64,000 nucleotides of DNA from Cornus controversa. Its lineage: Eukaryota; Streptophyta; Magnoliopsida; Cornales; Cornaceae. Position numbers and translations under genes: made by a program. Where the stretch lies: contig CM048845.1 of the NCBI GenBank assembly GCA_026545225.1, positions 97,900,533 through 97,964,532 of the forward strand, in the 5' to 3' direction. Positions 46,822 through 58,569 of the stretch are shown here, piece by piece. Each line of letters opens with the position of its first letter. Position 1 is the first letter of the stretch. The notes beneath the pieces are model-generated. The model was not told the origin of the DNA and made no database searches. It saw nothing but the letters and a program-made list of their open reading frames with translations.

Positions 46822-48285
46822 TAAATCGCAAATCAAAACACTATAATTGAACACGTATGAAAAACCAAATGCTATAGTTCCTTATCTTTACTGATTTATT
46901 CATAATACGCATATATACTATATGTATACGCATGTAGTTCACTTTTTTTTCTTTTTTCTTTTTTTTTTTTTTGTATAAGCATGTTAGGTTTTCTTTCTTA
47001 AAATTCACTAAAGTGGTACAAATTTATTACCTATTTATTTATTTATTTTTTATGAATACTCAAACCCAGACTATTTCTTTTATTACTTATTTCATGCGTG
47101 AGTCTATGATCTTACACAACTCAGAAGAAATTGAACTTTATGACCTGAAAAAAATATTGAGCATCACTAAGTTATCGTGTATTTGGAAATTTCATTCAAT
47201 ATAAATATTAACTTTTTTTAATAATAAAAAAATTAATAAATGGATAATTTGTGTTTGCGAATTCATCTACTTACACCTGCTACCCAATTCAATCATATAT
47301 ACATTTTTACCTTTCAATTACTGCCAACTTACGTGTTCAAGAATAAAGTCTCTAAGACTTGAAATGCTTGAAGACCAAAATAAATAATAAAAAAGAGAGC
47401 GTAATTCTCACACGTTTGTCTTTTTAATGATGTGAACGTTTGAGCACAAATATGTAAGTAACATGCCATATGCGTGTTAATAATGTGTCAGATATTGAGT
47501 TTGCTCTCTAATAATTATTGATTTGTGTATTTTCAAGGTCACCGAAAGCTTGTTGGATCATTTATTTTAGAATTTTATGAAATTAGTTCAATGCGCATAA
47601 ACTTATCCAAACACTTATAATTGAGAAAAAAAAATAACATACGTGTTACAAAATGTACTATAAACATGACTTGGCTTTATCTTTTAGTGTGACATTGTTA
47701 ATATATAATTAATTTCTTTGTTTTGTGTACATATTCTCCAAAAAAAATTTATATCCTTGGTTGGGTAGGTTTCTAATTTTTATTCACTTCAAAAATGTAT
47801 TTCAATTGACAGATCTGATTTCATTTGCCTAAATTATTACTTGTCATTTTCTTTCTCATACCATTAGTGATTCACATTTGCATTTTGTTCTAGAATTTTC
47901 GTTCACATCTGTATTTGGCTAATTGATATTTAATTTTTAGTAACTTCTATATCTTCAAATTGGATAAAGAAATAAACATATTTATTATTGCAAAGTTCAG
48001 TGAACTTCATCAACTTTTCTATTACATTGCATAAAGTGCCAGTTAGCATCCAAAGAAATTTCTAGAACATTCTAACATTTATTTATCATCACATGCTTAG
48101 CACGTTGATTTTACTAGTAAAATAAAATAACGTAAATGATCATTTGTTTAGCTAAAGTGGAATAGGATGTCTGACTTTCCGGGAAAAATAAGACGAAACT
48201 CACTAACAATGTGATAAAAATGCGCTTATACTGAAAGTTCCTCGTATTTTGACATTTGCATCAATGGATTATACCGGTTTGCTAT

Positions 48286-48850
48286 GCGTTTTGTTTTAGA
48301 GAAAACAGAAATAATATTTTTGGTATATGGTATGTTAAATTGAAAGTGAAAGTATGTTTAGGCGTTTTGTTTTAAATAAAATAGAAACAATATTTTTGTT
48401 ATATGATATGTTGAATTGAAAGTGAAAGTATGTTTGGTGAGAAAATTTCGTTACGGAAATTACTGAAGCAAAAATATGCAAAACACGTTTGGTAACGTCA
48501 AAAATTTTGAAACCAAAACAATGAAAATATGTTTAATAAACTCCAACTGTTGCCAAAAATAAAAGAAGTAAAAGCAAAAAACATGTTTGGTATGACTCTT
48601 TCTAATTTGTTATTTCATATTTAAAATTTATTTATATAATAAATATAATATTAATTGATTGGCAAAATTTGTACACATAAATTAAAGTTTGTTATTTCAT
48701 ATTTAAAATTTATTTATATAATAGACATGATTTTTTATTAGTCCATTGGCAAATTTTGTACACATAAATAAGTTTATTATTTCATATTTAAATTTTATTT
48801 ATGTAATTAATTATTTATAGAATAGACTTAAATAAGATTCAGCATCGATC
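48286..48850. repeat. Two families of short tandem repeats
   Basis: First family: GCGTTTTGTTTTA to AAGTGAAAGTATGTTT, twice, period about 76 (48286 and 48362). Second family: GTTATTTCATATTTAAAATT with GTACACATAAA, three times, period about 82 (48609, 48691 and about 48773). Neither resembles coding sequence or a known satellite. Confidence 0.75.
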
Positions 48851-49419
48851 CATTCTTTTTCTTTTTCATTTGCACTTCTGATCGATTCTATCAATTCCCG
48901 ACACCAATAAATAGAATCTGGAGGGGCAGCCAGTGATGAGTCCCTTTTTTTTCTACCAAGTTTGCTTCACCAATTCCCCTTAAAAGAAGCATATAAGAAA
49001 ATATATCTAGATCTGATTGGGAAAACAAAATGTTGCTTCAATTACACTAACAGATTATCAAGGAATACTTACAACTCGTTTCTTTTATTTTCTACCAAGT
49101 TTGCTTGATAAAACAATGGATGTTTTTCAATCCTCTTTCTTTGCTTCATCAACTATATGTTAGTTTGTTACACACCACCTCATACTGGGAAATGTTTCGA
49201 TTATGCAAGGTTCAACATTGACTGAAAACAATGGTGAAGTGGCTAGGACAACAGATCAAAGGCTGTTTTTGATACAGCGTTTGATATATAGCTCTGATAA
49301 AGCAGACAAAGATGATATAAAAACAAAACTCTGGTGGCTAGAAAAGGTCGGGAGATTCTATGAAAAATGGAAACATCAAAGTGAGCTATGGCTAGCAAGA
49401 GTTATCACACAAGTGCAAA

Positions 49420-50308
49420 ATGATAAGGAGATGCATCAGTTTCTTTTTGCTTCTTCAAGTCCTGAGATGATGAATTAAGATTAACAGTTGACGACTTTCA
49501 TACCTCAGAATATATAAAATTATGAAGAAATCAGTGAAGAGTACCTCAGGTAGTTCTCTATTGGATTCTACTGCTCTTGCTCTCTTTGCAAAAGCCAATG
49601 AACAGGTTGTCTCACTAGCTAACATCCTCTTCAAATTGGCTTATGTGGACCAGCATCAATACCTTTGATCCATCACCTAAATCCATTTGAACAATGTGCA
49701 TAAATTATTTTGCAATTCAAACAGTTGAGTGGGTGTTGGGACATCACAGAGAAATAAGATGATATCATTTGGTTTCTAGTGGCAATTGACAAAACTATGA
49801 TAAGTTTCGTGTTTCTGAATACCTAAAGGTATGTTCCTTCATATGTAACAAATTCATTTCAAATGCCAAGGAAAACAAGTAAACTTACTCCCAATTCTAT
49901 GTAAATCAAAGTTGAAAACATCTAACTTTGTTGTTGTGTCCACAAACCCAAGAATGTCTGAGAATTTGAGTTAGCTTGCTATTTCTGCAACCAAAGAATA
50001 TAATTTGATTAGTAAAAGAAAAACTACTACTTTTAAAGCTATCCTCCATGGCTAATACCATGTGTTGCACCTATTAGCTATAAATTTTGGTAGGTCTTAA
50101 CCAAGGAAAAATAGTTGTGATAAAATGAAAATTAAACACAACTAAAAACTCACCTATACGGAACAAAGCCACGCTTTCTTCTAAACGTTGCAATAACATC
50201 ACCTAGAGCAGAAAGAGAGAGATTAATGGCCTTTCCCTTATCGAGTGTTTGTCCTGTGGCTCCTGTTTTTAAGAGTCGCTCACTTCCTCCAAGATCAACC
50301 ATCCACAA
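49420..50308 (-). pseudogene. Kinesin-14 motor-domain fragment, frameshifted
   Basis: Exon-like blocks on the minus strand: 50308-50154 ([20 protein letters not shown], then [20 protein letters not shown]), about 49984-49952 (NSKLTQILRH), about 49680-49563 (LGDGSKVLMLVHIS, FEEDVS, SETTCSLAFAKRARAVESNR) and about 49467-49425 (DLKKQKETD). These are the switch-II to neck-side part of a kinesin motor, kinesin-14-like by its C-terminal phrases. Splice borders are still canonical (ATAG|GTGAG, TTGCAG|A). The block order is right, but a frame slip is needed inside the second block and another at DVS/SET in the third, and a stop follows soon after DLKKQKE. No N-terminal motor part (P-loop) was found upstream. 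It is best read as a truncated genomic copy. Confidence 0.75.
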
Positions 50309-50309
50309 C

Positions 50310-52100
50310 TAAAACTACTCAACTGATCTTTTGGACAAAATTTCAAGATTAATACTCAAAAAAACACTTCCCCAACTCAATAGAAGAAAAGTTCAAATGA
50401 AGAAGACAAATACCTTAAAAGAAACTCAAAAAGAATTGAAACCCTAAATCAAGAGTATATTTTTCAAAGGTTATAATATGCATATTATCAAACAAGAAAA
50501 CAACAAGAACTGAATGCAGGATATATGTTATTCAGTACCATTGAATGTTATAAAGACTCACAAGGAACACTCTTTCCCCAAATTTATAGGAAAAAGAGGC
50601 AATAAAAAAGTACAACATGCGCCCGTGCAAGTAAGTGATAAAAAATTACCACAACGTTCGCATGTGTAAGTAAGTGACAACAAGTTATCGCAACGTGCAC
50701 CTGTGAGAGTGTGAGTGAACAGAGATTAAGAACGCAACCTTAATTTCATGTGCGCATGTGCAATTTGTGAAGAGAGAGAGAGAGAAATTATACCATAAAT
50801 TAGCTATAAACTTGAGATTTTTGACACTTCGAGCTCAATTTGTATACATTCTCTGACATGTAAAACAAATGCATTATAGCAAGTGCATTAGAATTCGAAT
50901 AAAAATATTCAAATATGAAATTTAGCTCTAAAACTTTTGAAATGCAAAGAACCACAAAACAAATACTTTTTTTCAGACTTCGTTGTTATCCATATCATTT
51001 TGTGTACTCCGACATGCAAAACCAGTGCATTATTATTCAAATAAAAATATTCAAATATGAAATTTAGCTCTAAAACTTTTGAAATACAAAGAAACACAAA
51101 AAAAAAAAAATACATTTTTTCAGACTTCGTTGTTATCGCAATGTCATTCATTTCCAGCATTCAATATTGTTTACTCTCCAATCATCATTCCTCAACCACA
51201 AGTAATATACAATATGATATTCTACATATCTATTATCAGCTAAGATTAAATATTACATGCCGAAATATATATCAGAACAAAATAAGTAGCATTAATATTA
51301 CATACCAAAATATAAATAATAACAAAAGAAGTAACATAATTAATTTACAAATATATTACAAACCCATCACTTCTTCTCAACCAATACAATAACCATCATG
51401 AATATGACAACCAACATAAAGATTATGCAAATAGCAACGTATCCACAACCACCATATAGAAGGATTTTTTGTTTATATTGTTCAACTTGCATATTTACAA
51501 TGATATTCTCTAAATCACCATGAACATTTTCATGAACCTCTGCACCTTAATGTAATTCATCCAACTATATAAAAGTATTGATGTGCGACTATAATAATAA
51601 ATACAATTATTTAAAAAAAACATTATTAGCTACATAAAATAGTATAAATAGCACATCAATTATTTTCAATAAGCATATTTATCTCCTAACCTGGACACCT
51701 ATAGAAGTAGCATCCCTTATTCTTGTTATTTTGAGCTTGATATAGGTTTATGGGACCTTTCCTATATGCACATAAAGGTCCTTCACATTTTACTTGATAC
51801 ATTATTGTATTATATAGTACTAAACACATTAAATATAGTTCAAACTCATTAAGTTATTACAGTTATCTATTTGTTTAGCAATTAGTTACTATAGTTATCC
51901 ATATCTTAAAAAATTACAGTTATATAGTTATTCATTTACTACCTCTTGGCATATCAATCAAGAGTGTTGCAAATTCTGTCAGATTCTATTAGCAATAATA
52001 TCACGCATGTGATTCATTTGTTGAAATAGAGGTGTAGAAACATTTGCATTAACATCAACATCAACATCTTTAGTAGGTTCACTTTGTGAAGAAGAACATG
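50310..52100. other. AT-rich intergenic region with a 142-bp duplication
   Basis: No gene is visible. CAAATATGAAATTTAGCTCT followed by AAAACTTTTGAAAT occurs at about 50910 and again at about 51052, part of a tandem duplication with period near 142 bp (about 50888-51140). The remainder is AT-rich sequence. Confidence 0.6.
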
Positions 52101-52140
52101 ACGCAGTGGCTTGACCATTAAAGATAAGATCGGCTTGACT

Positions 52141-53237
52141 TTAGATTCTTATAAAATTGTGAAGCATACAACATGTCATTACAATAAGTACTTGAGTTTC
52201 AAACTTAAAGGGAGGCAGTTGTTTCAAAATAGGGAATCTCATCTTCAACATCTCAAAGCATCGCTCAATTACATTTCTCAAAGACGAGTGTCTATGGTTG
52301 AACATTTCCTCTCCACCACGAGGTACCCTAGTCCTACGGTATTCTTGGAAGTGGTAACAATGACCCCGAAAAAGGGCCAAGAACCAAGTTCGGTTGGCAT
52401 ACCTGGAGTCCACCAAATAATACTTTCCTGCTATGTTTATGAACTATAAATAAAGATAGACTATGTATAAATAGTCATACAAGCATTAGATTTTAAAATA
52501 TTACTTGTTGGTGGAGATGAAAATAGCAATTTCTCATCATTAATGCATTCGTTTAAAATCTTTGAATCATTCACAGATCCTTTCCACCCAACTAGAACAT
52601 ATGTGAACATCATATCAAATGAGCAAACGACCATGACGTTTTGGGTGGTATCACCCTTCCCCCCACGAAATGGGATTTGTATATCTGTTGGCATATTCGC
52701 ATCGACATGGGTTCCATCTATAACTCTCACACAATCTTTAAAGAAATGGTAGAACCTTGTAGACCCTTTTATATGATCAAGAATCATATTTAAATATGGG
52801 GGAACAATAATCATTCTGCCCAGCTCACAAACTTTATGCAATACATTGTGAAAGTGTCTAGAAATTGTCTCGGTTGAGTGCTGAAATATTTCTTCTACGA
52901 CATGATTCATTTCATTGTGAGCTAAAGTAAGCAAGAAAATTGAAACTTATTTGTAGACAGACAAACTTTTTGAATCTTTTAACCCTAAAGCTTTAAGCTG
53001 ACTACACAATTTCCTAAAAATATTATGGTACATCTTAAGGTTCTCGTAACATCTGTCTGGGTTGCCATTTAGAATCTTCAACACATATGTTTCACCTTGT
53101 AAAATAAAATCCCTACAATGTAGCTTCTTGTAATGTTTCCTATAGTTCTCGAACATACATGTCACCATAATGACACTCTCATCCTCCTCATCATCATGAT
53201 ACAACTCAATAATTGTTCTGATCTTATCCCAATTCAT
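52141..53237 (-). pseudogene. PIF/Harbinger transposase (DDE), one in-frame stop
   Basis: HARBI1-type nuclease of a plant PIF/Harbinger transposon, in pieces 53237-52947, 52946-52461 and 52440-52141. The N-terminal part holds CYENLKMYHNIFRKLCSQLK and a TETISRHFHNVLH stretch. Catalytic residues are all present: Asp at 52716-52718 (RVIDGTHVDAN), Asp at 52566-52568 (WKGSVNDSKIL) and Glu at 52264-52266 (NVIERCFEMLKMRFP). The end is VMTCCMLHNFIR, the usual family ending. A TAA at 52947-52949 interrupts the frame exactly where the protein continues as VSIFLLTLAHN; a C-to-T change of a Gln codon would explain it. The join between the last two pieces is probably a small intron, as often seen in this family. 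ORF1 lies upstream on the same strand. Confidence 0.88.
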
Positions 53238-53491
53238 AATATCCTAAGTGAACAAATAAATATAAAATGCAAACTATAAGCAAAAGTAAAATACATAACA
53301 TCATTAATACATAAATAGCAAATAAAACACACATAAGTAAATAACATAAGGTCATAAAGTAATTTAAAATATTCAGCAAGTCATAGAAAATCTAAATTAA
53401 GTTATTACAGTCAGTCAACAGGTAAATTAAACAGTTATCTATAAGGGAGATAATAAATAGCAGTTATTCATACAGTCATCCAAGAACAACA

Positions 53492-54562
53492 TCAAAGGTT
53501 CATAACCCAACCAACTTTCCTCTCCTCAGGCATGTTAAGAAAGAACTCCCTCCACATATCAGAATCATAAAGTATCATGAATGCTTTAGTATAATGATAA
53601 TTGTCAATCCCATCCAAAATCTTAATGCATGAGTTAAACATTTCTTTCTCCTTATCTTTTTTTACGGGAGATGTGACTTCAAGTCCTTTGCAACATAATG
53701 CAGCAAGATTAGAAGATGAAGCTGCAGTTATGACATTTTCAATTCTCTCAGCTTTCATATTAGCATTCTCAGTCATGGTAACCATGACTTGAGACATTCT
53801 CGAATGAAAACTATTATTATTTTTTATTTTTTTATTTGAAGTTGGCTACGAGGGACTGATATCATGATCGTCAACCTCAATGAAGTCATCACTCTCATCA
53901 ATGTCATGCATGCCTACATAGTGTGTGGCCACTTGGGACGTGGTGGGTGCTCTAGTGGAAGGGTGGACATGCGCACCTATAGCATATGTGTCCCCCAAAA
54001 TTGTGGTCATCTTGCTGTAATAGGGGCATCCCTTCCTGCGAAACTTTCTTGCATTCTTAACCACCTAGAAATTATTATCTTTCATATTAGTATATCCTAA
54101 ATTCTAAAATTAATATACAAGTTAATGTATATTTTATGAAAATGGATAATACATTAACTTTTAAATTACTAACTGATCAACCTTTCCCATCGTTCATCCT
54201 CTACTATAATTAACCATGCTCATCTCGGAATTGAATCCCACACCAGTCTCTAATAATAGTTTTTTAAAGTCTTTGTAAATTGCCCTCAATTAGTTGAATT
54301 TATTTCTAAGTTGACTCTTTGTGTAGACCTTCCTCGTTTTTAGCCTCAGTCCTTCAACTAAATTCCTCCAACCAATAGTGTTAAAGGTGAAATTAGTTTT
54401 GTTTCCAACCCTAACTTCCTCCTCCATACGCAAAATGAAAACTTTAATATGGGACTCATCTTATACTAATTTTTCATCATCACCTTGCTCTGTCAAGTCT
54501 TCTCCTTCTAATGGCATATCATTACCAAACTCAACCACATTCTCATCATTGATATCCATCTA
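53492..54562 (-). pseudogene. PIF/Harbinger ORF1, Myb/SANT-like protein
   Basis: The minus strand gives a Myb/SANT-like DNA-binding domain (about 54420-54180: TFNTIGWRNLVEGLRL, QLRNKF, RAIYKDFKKLLLETGVGFN). Then come KNARKFRRKGCPYYSKMTTI (about 54060) and an acidic linker, and a C-terminal part ending at 53492 (MWREFFLNMPEERKVGWVMN). This is the accessory DNA-binding ORF that accompanies Harbinger transposases. A TAA at 54290-54292 (FN*LRA) breaks the domain and again fits a CAA-to-TAA change. It is upstream of the transposase on the same strand, as expected for one element. Confidence 0.75.
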
Positions 54563-56559
54563 ATTACCCAAACAAAATTACTAAATTAGAATAGACCAAA
54601 AAATTAGATGAAAGAATTATAGTTTAAGAGCCAGAGGTCCACATATCATTGATAACTATTTTGTTGTTATTATTATTATTTCATTATCCTTAGTGACTTG
54701 GAACTAGTTTCTAAATGGCAGAATTAGAAGACACCAATGAAACTAGTTTCATTATACTGACTGATCATGTGATTAAAGTGTATGTGAAAGCAACTAAATA
54801 TATCACACCTAAATATGGATATGTGATATAGTGAAATGTGTTTGACTTATCTGGTTGGATGTAGCTAGCAAGCAGATACTGTGATTCTAGTATGCTATAT
54901 GATTTTAGGCAAAACTTTTATGTAGTGTTCCTTTTATTATAGCTTCAAAATGAGGAAGTGTCATATTGAATGCTCTGTGGTACATAAAAATACCATATTA
55001 TCTTAGGAAATAAAATGAAACATAAAAGAAGAAATGAAAAGTTAGCCTGTGTTCTGTGTCCTTTGGTTTGGGTATATGATAAATTCAACACTTAGATACA
55101 TATGCATAGCCAAGACATGTGCCCAATTGATGTAACACGTGCTTGAAGCTATCTGGGAAGTTGGATGATGCATCTTGTATAACCCAGAGGTTTAGAGGGA
55201 GATATCTTGGGTCCAAGAGGTAGATTATTATATACTAGTCGAGTTGAGAAACATATAATTAATTTTTCTTTTCCATGGGCACAGGTTAACCATGACCTAT
55301 GTCTTTTAAAAACTAAAAAGTAATTTAGACCAGAAGTTTATGTCACATGAAGTAGCAGTTGTCAGTTTCTAATTCTTACTTTTTTTTATGCTTTTATTCC
55401 AAAAAGCTTTGCTCTAAACATTTTCCTGGTACTCGTTTTCATGTTTATGGTGCCCTTGTGTCAGCACATTCTACACAAACTGCATTCTTTTTAGCTTTCT
55501 GTCCAATGTGAAAGCAACTAGTCATTTGTAAAAGTTGTGAGAAAAGCAACCAAACAACTAATTAGGTCTATTTGACCAATAAGGTACTGCCAGACTACAC
55601 TTTTTTTACCCTGAAAATTTCTAGATACATTTGATTTAGTATTGTAAGAACTAAGAATGATTCTTGTTTACATATAACCAAAAAAAGAAAGAAGTGAAAT
55701 TCAAAATATTATTTGGGTAATAGTTTTTCGAAAATTGTTATAAAAAATTATGCATTTCAAATCACATTTTTTTATTGGTTTATTTATTTTTGAAAAAATT
55801 TAAAAACATATAATAATTTGAAAATTCTTTAAAAAGTTCCTAAAACAGAGAGTTAAAAAAGATATTCAATTTCAGGATATACTATTTTAAGAGAATGTAA
55901 CCAAATGACCCTTATTAGTACATCAACACGAGTTTGTTCAATTCCTTTCAACAAATCAAGATCAACTTATCATTAAAAATCAATTTTTCACTAATAAATC
56001 ACCAACAACCAATATTCTCTCCAAGTCCAAGTAGGGGACACGAATAGTTAGGCAAACAATTATTAACGTAAAGGTTAAATACTTGGATTAATTTCTTGGT
56101 ATGGACTACGGGCAACTGATTTCATCACCACATGAAGCCTATAAGGCTATAAATATAATTCAATATGCTCAAATCATGCACTTTATATGCATTTCTTGTA
56201 ATTGCTTTACATGCTATATCTATAAAACTCAATGCCCAAATATTTTCTATTTCTTTTAGGTGTAAACATTTAAGAGGGACAATCATGTTCCATAGTTAAA
56301 ACCCATCCAGGCTTATAAAGTTAAAAAATACATTAATAAAACAAGTAAACTTTGGATCATGAAACATATGTTATGGACTCTCAAGTATGTTAATTTTTTT
56401 TTAGTAAATAATTTTTAGTATGTTATTTCCAAATCAATGACAATAAAAGAAGACAAATAAATTTCAATTAAATTTTCTAATCATGAAAAAAATTGTTCTA
56501 CCTTACATAGCCTGTCCAAAATTAAATTGAAGCGCATTAGAGATAATAAATAACATAAG

Positions 56560-56659
56560 TTCAGTAATCAAATATACCATTCAACAAATCATGTATTATT
56601 CAATGTTTCAACAAATCATCATTGAGCATGTTATATTGAACGAACCCATATATATACAG

Positions 56660-56705
<46 letters not shown>

Positions 56706-56846
56706 AAAACACTGGAGCAAGAGAAAGGAGAGAGAACATAGCAAAATTCAGTAATCAATGACTTCATTCAACATGTATCAATATTTTAACAAATCATCAT
56801 TGAGCATGTAATATTGAACGACACCCATAAATATACAGATAAATAA

Positions 56847-56886
<40 letters not shown>

Positions 56887-57010
56887 TGCTCAAAGAGAAA
56901 TCAGAGAGAAGAGAGCGAAGTTTATTATTCAATGTTTCAACAAATCATCATTGAGCATGTAATATTTAACTAACCCATATATATACAAACAAATATATAT
57001 AAATAAACAA
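56560..57010. repeat. Tandem repeat of about 150-180 bp, three copies, with AT runs
   Basis: ACAAATCATCATTGAGCATG occurs at 56611, 56789 and 56940, each followed by AT(A)TTGAAC-like sequence, an ACCCATA-ATATACA block and an (AT)n run (56664-56702 and 56851-56884). Units vary in length mainly through the AT runs. Confidence 0.85.
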
Positions 57011-57029
57011 ACATGAATTTACAGAGAGT

Positions 57030-57320
57030 CGAACATGAAAAAGTGAAGTCAAACAACGATGAGAGAGAAATGAGAAAACATACATTTTTTCCAAGATTTG
57101 CGCCTGAAACGCCTTGATCGGTCATCCTTCAACACAAAACTACAGAATCGCCTTTAGAATCAGTTTCAAAGAGAATCGAACATGAAGAAGTGAAGTCGAA
57201 TAGAAACGAGAAACACTAAAAAACAAAACATATTTCTAAGATTTGCATCTCAAAATGCCTTGATCAGTCGTCCTTCAACACAAAACTTGGATTTTCCAAA
57301 GTCACCTTTAGAATCACCAC
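57030..57320. repeat. 147-bp tandem duplication
   Basis: CGAACATGAA(A/G)AAGTGAAGTC starts both units (57030 and 57177), and both contain GCCTTGATC(G/A)GTC and CCTTCAACACAAAACT. Divergence is moderate. No coding content is visible. Confidence 0.8.
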
Positions 57321-57369
57321 ATAGGAGACAGAAATGAATGACAATAAAACCCTAAAAAATGAGATATAC

Positions 57370-57632
57370 CTATGTTGCGATTAGAGCCATTTGCTTCCTC
57401 CGCTACAGTGGTTTGGGCCAATTTGATTTGGGCTGTTTCTAGTGCTACAGTAGTGAAACACCCAAAAACACCAATTTGTTATTTTGGGTTTAGGCCTCTT
57501 TTATCAAAATATTATATTATTGTGCAAAACATAATAGGCCTCCACCAAACATGCTTTGGGCCTCAAATTAGGTACTATAGTGGGCCTGCAATAGAAACAC
57601 CCAAAACAAAACATGAACCAAACATGCTCTAA
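57370..57632. mobile_element. Possible PIF/Harbinger-type terminal region
   Basis: Sequence with GCTACAGTGGTTTGGGCC, GGGCTGTTTCTAGTGCTACA and an end CCAAACATGCTC followed by TAA (57630-57632). The complement GAGCATGTTTGG beside a TAA looks like a Harbinger terminus with its 3-bp target site. No matching left end was seen, so this is tentative. Confidence 0.35.
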
Positions 57633-57769
57633 GAGTCCGTCCGGTCAAATTTCCAGAGATTTGGTATACAGTTATCTCCAAAAAATTAAATTTTGGTTGG
57701 TGCAATTAGATTTTCTTTTACAATGCCCATATTTATGTCATTTTAACACACATTTTTACTATATGATGC

Positions 57770-58080
57770 ATTATTATTATTATTATTTAAAGTCCAACGC
57801 TTTGCTCCATATAAGATAGTTGACTTAAAAACGGTTCTACAGAATTTCATTATTAACATATTTGTTATTCTTTTATTGCATAAAATGTCACTAACTCGCA
57901 TCACTCTTGTCTACTCTGAATATCAAGGTCTACTAATTTTATCACTAGCTATCTCCTCATTCTTTTAGAAGGAACTAATAACACTATATCATCGGCAAAC
58001 AACATGCACCATGGAATGTCTCTTTCGATATCTTTTGTTAGTTTATTTAAAATTGTTGCAAATAAATCTGGGGTTCACAC
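57770..58080 (-). mobile_element. RTE LINE fragment
   Basis: The minus strand reads TPDLFATILNKLTKDIERDI, then PWCMLFADDIVLLVPSKRM, the RTE reverse-transcriptase active-site block with intact FADD. Further on come TVFKSTILYGAKRWTLN (57830-57780). Both ends are truncated. Confidence 0.75.
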
Positions 58081-58569
58081 TGATTATTGGTGCAATTTAT
58101 ATTAGAGAAAACTCATTGGTCTAATCACTACATATAAAATGAACCCTATAAGAGCTTATTTTCTTTTTAAAGCTCACCAAATTATAATTATTGGGATCTT
58201 AACTGATAGAGTATTTGACTCCAATTATAAGACGTATGACGTGGACAATTGTGATTTGTATAACGTGGATAAGAGATGTGCTTTGACCAGGACTTTTTTA
58301 TATCTAGATAAGTCTAGGGAACTGAAAAATCAGTCTCCTACTAGGACATGTTCCCATCTAATCGTTACAAATATAGAGGCTATCCATATTCTAGGTACGC
58401 AATTAATACCCTCTGAGTGCCCTTATAACTTTTAAAGTATTTTCGATATCTGACTTGAGCGTCGGAGTGTAATCGGCCAGCACCACACCGGTATCTTTTC
58501 GGTTACCTTTTGTTTATCCTTTTACAGGTTGGCATTTGACCAGGTCAGGAGTGAATTTGTGTTTCATCA
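58081..58569 (+). mobile_element. Possible 5' LTR of a Ty3/gypsy element
   Basis: The sequence before the primer-binding motif contains CTTGAGCGTCGGAGTG, common in plant Ty3/gypsy LTRs, and ends CA just before GTTGGCGCCGTATGTGGGAA (58570-58589). That motif resembles the primer-binding start of Tat-type plant elements. The left boundary is uncertain because RTE sequence abuts it. Confidence 0.5.

Larger units (their letters stand above)
44821..49400. other. AT-rich intergenic region
   Basis: No gene is recognisable in these 4.6 kb; open frames are short and low-complexity. The region holds a MITE (46194-46572), a 75-bp tandem repeat (46672-46821), a 76-bp tandem repeat (48286-48437) and three copies of an 82-bp unit (48609-48850). 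A + strand frame at 49203-49478 overlaps the tail of the kinesin fragment and could not be identified. Confidence 0.6.
54566..57369. other. Non-coding region, probably 5' part of the PIF element
   Basis: No recognisable protein is encoded here. From 56560 it is dominated by tandem repeats and AT microsatellites (separate entries). Whether it belongs to the PIF/Harbinger element is inferred only from position; the left end of that element was not found. Confidence 0.4.

Noticed and set aside
49203-49478. 91-residue + frame (KLWWLEKVGRFYEKWKHQSE)
   Set aside because: Composition looks protein-like, but it overlaps the kinesin fragment on the other strand, has no recognised homologue and no flanking exons; left unannotated.
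51057-51392. 111-residue + frame rich in Asn, Ile and Tyr
   Set aside because: Starts in a tandem duplication and continues in AT-rich low-complexity DNA.
52111-52449. 112-residue + frame
   Set aside because: Antisense of the PIF/Harbinger transposase C-terminal part.
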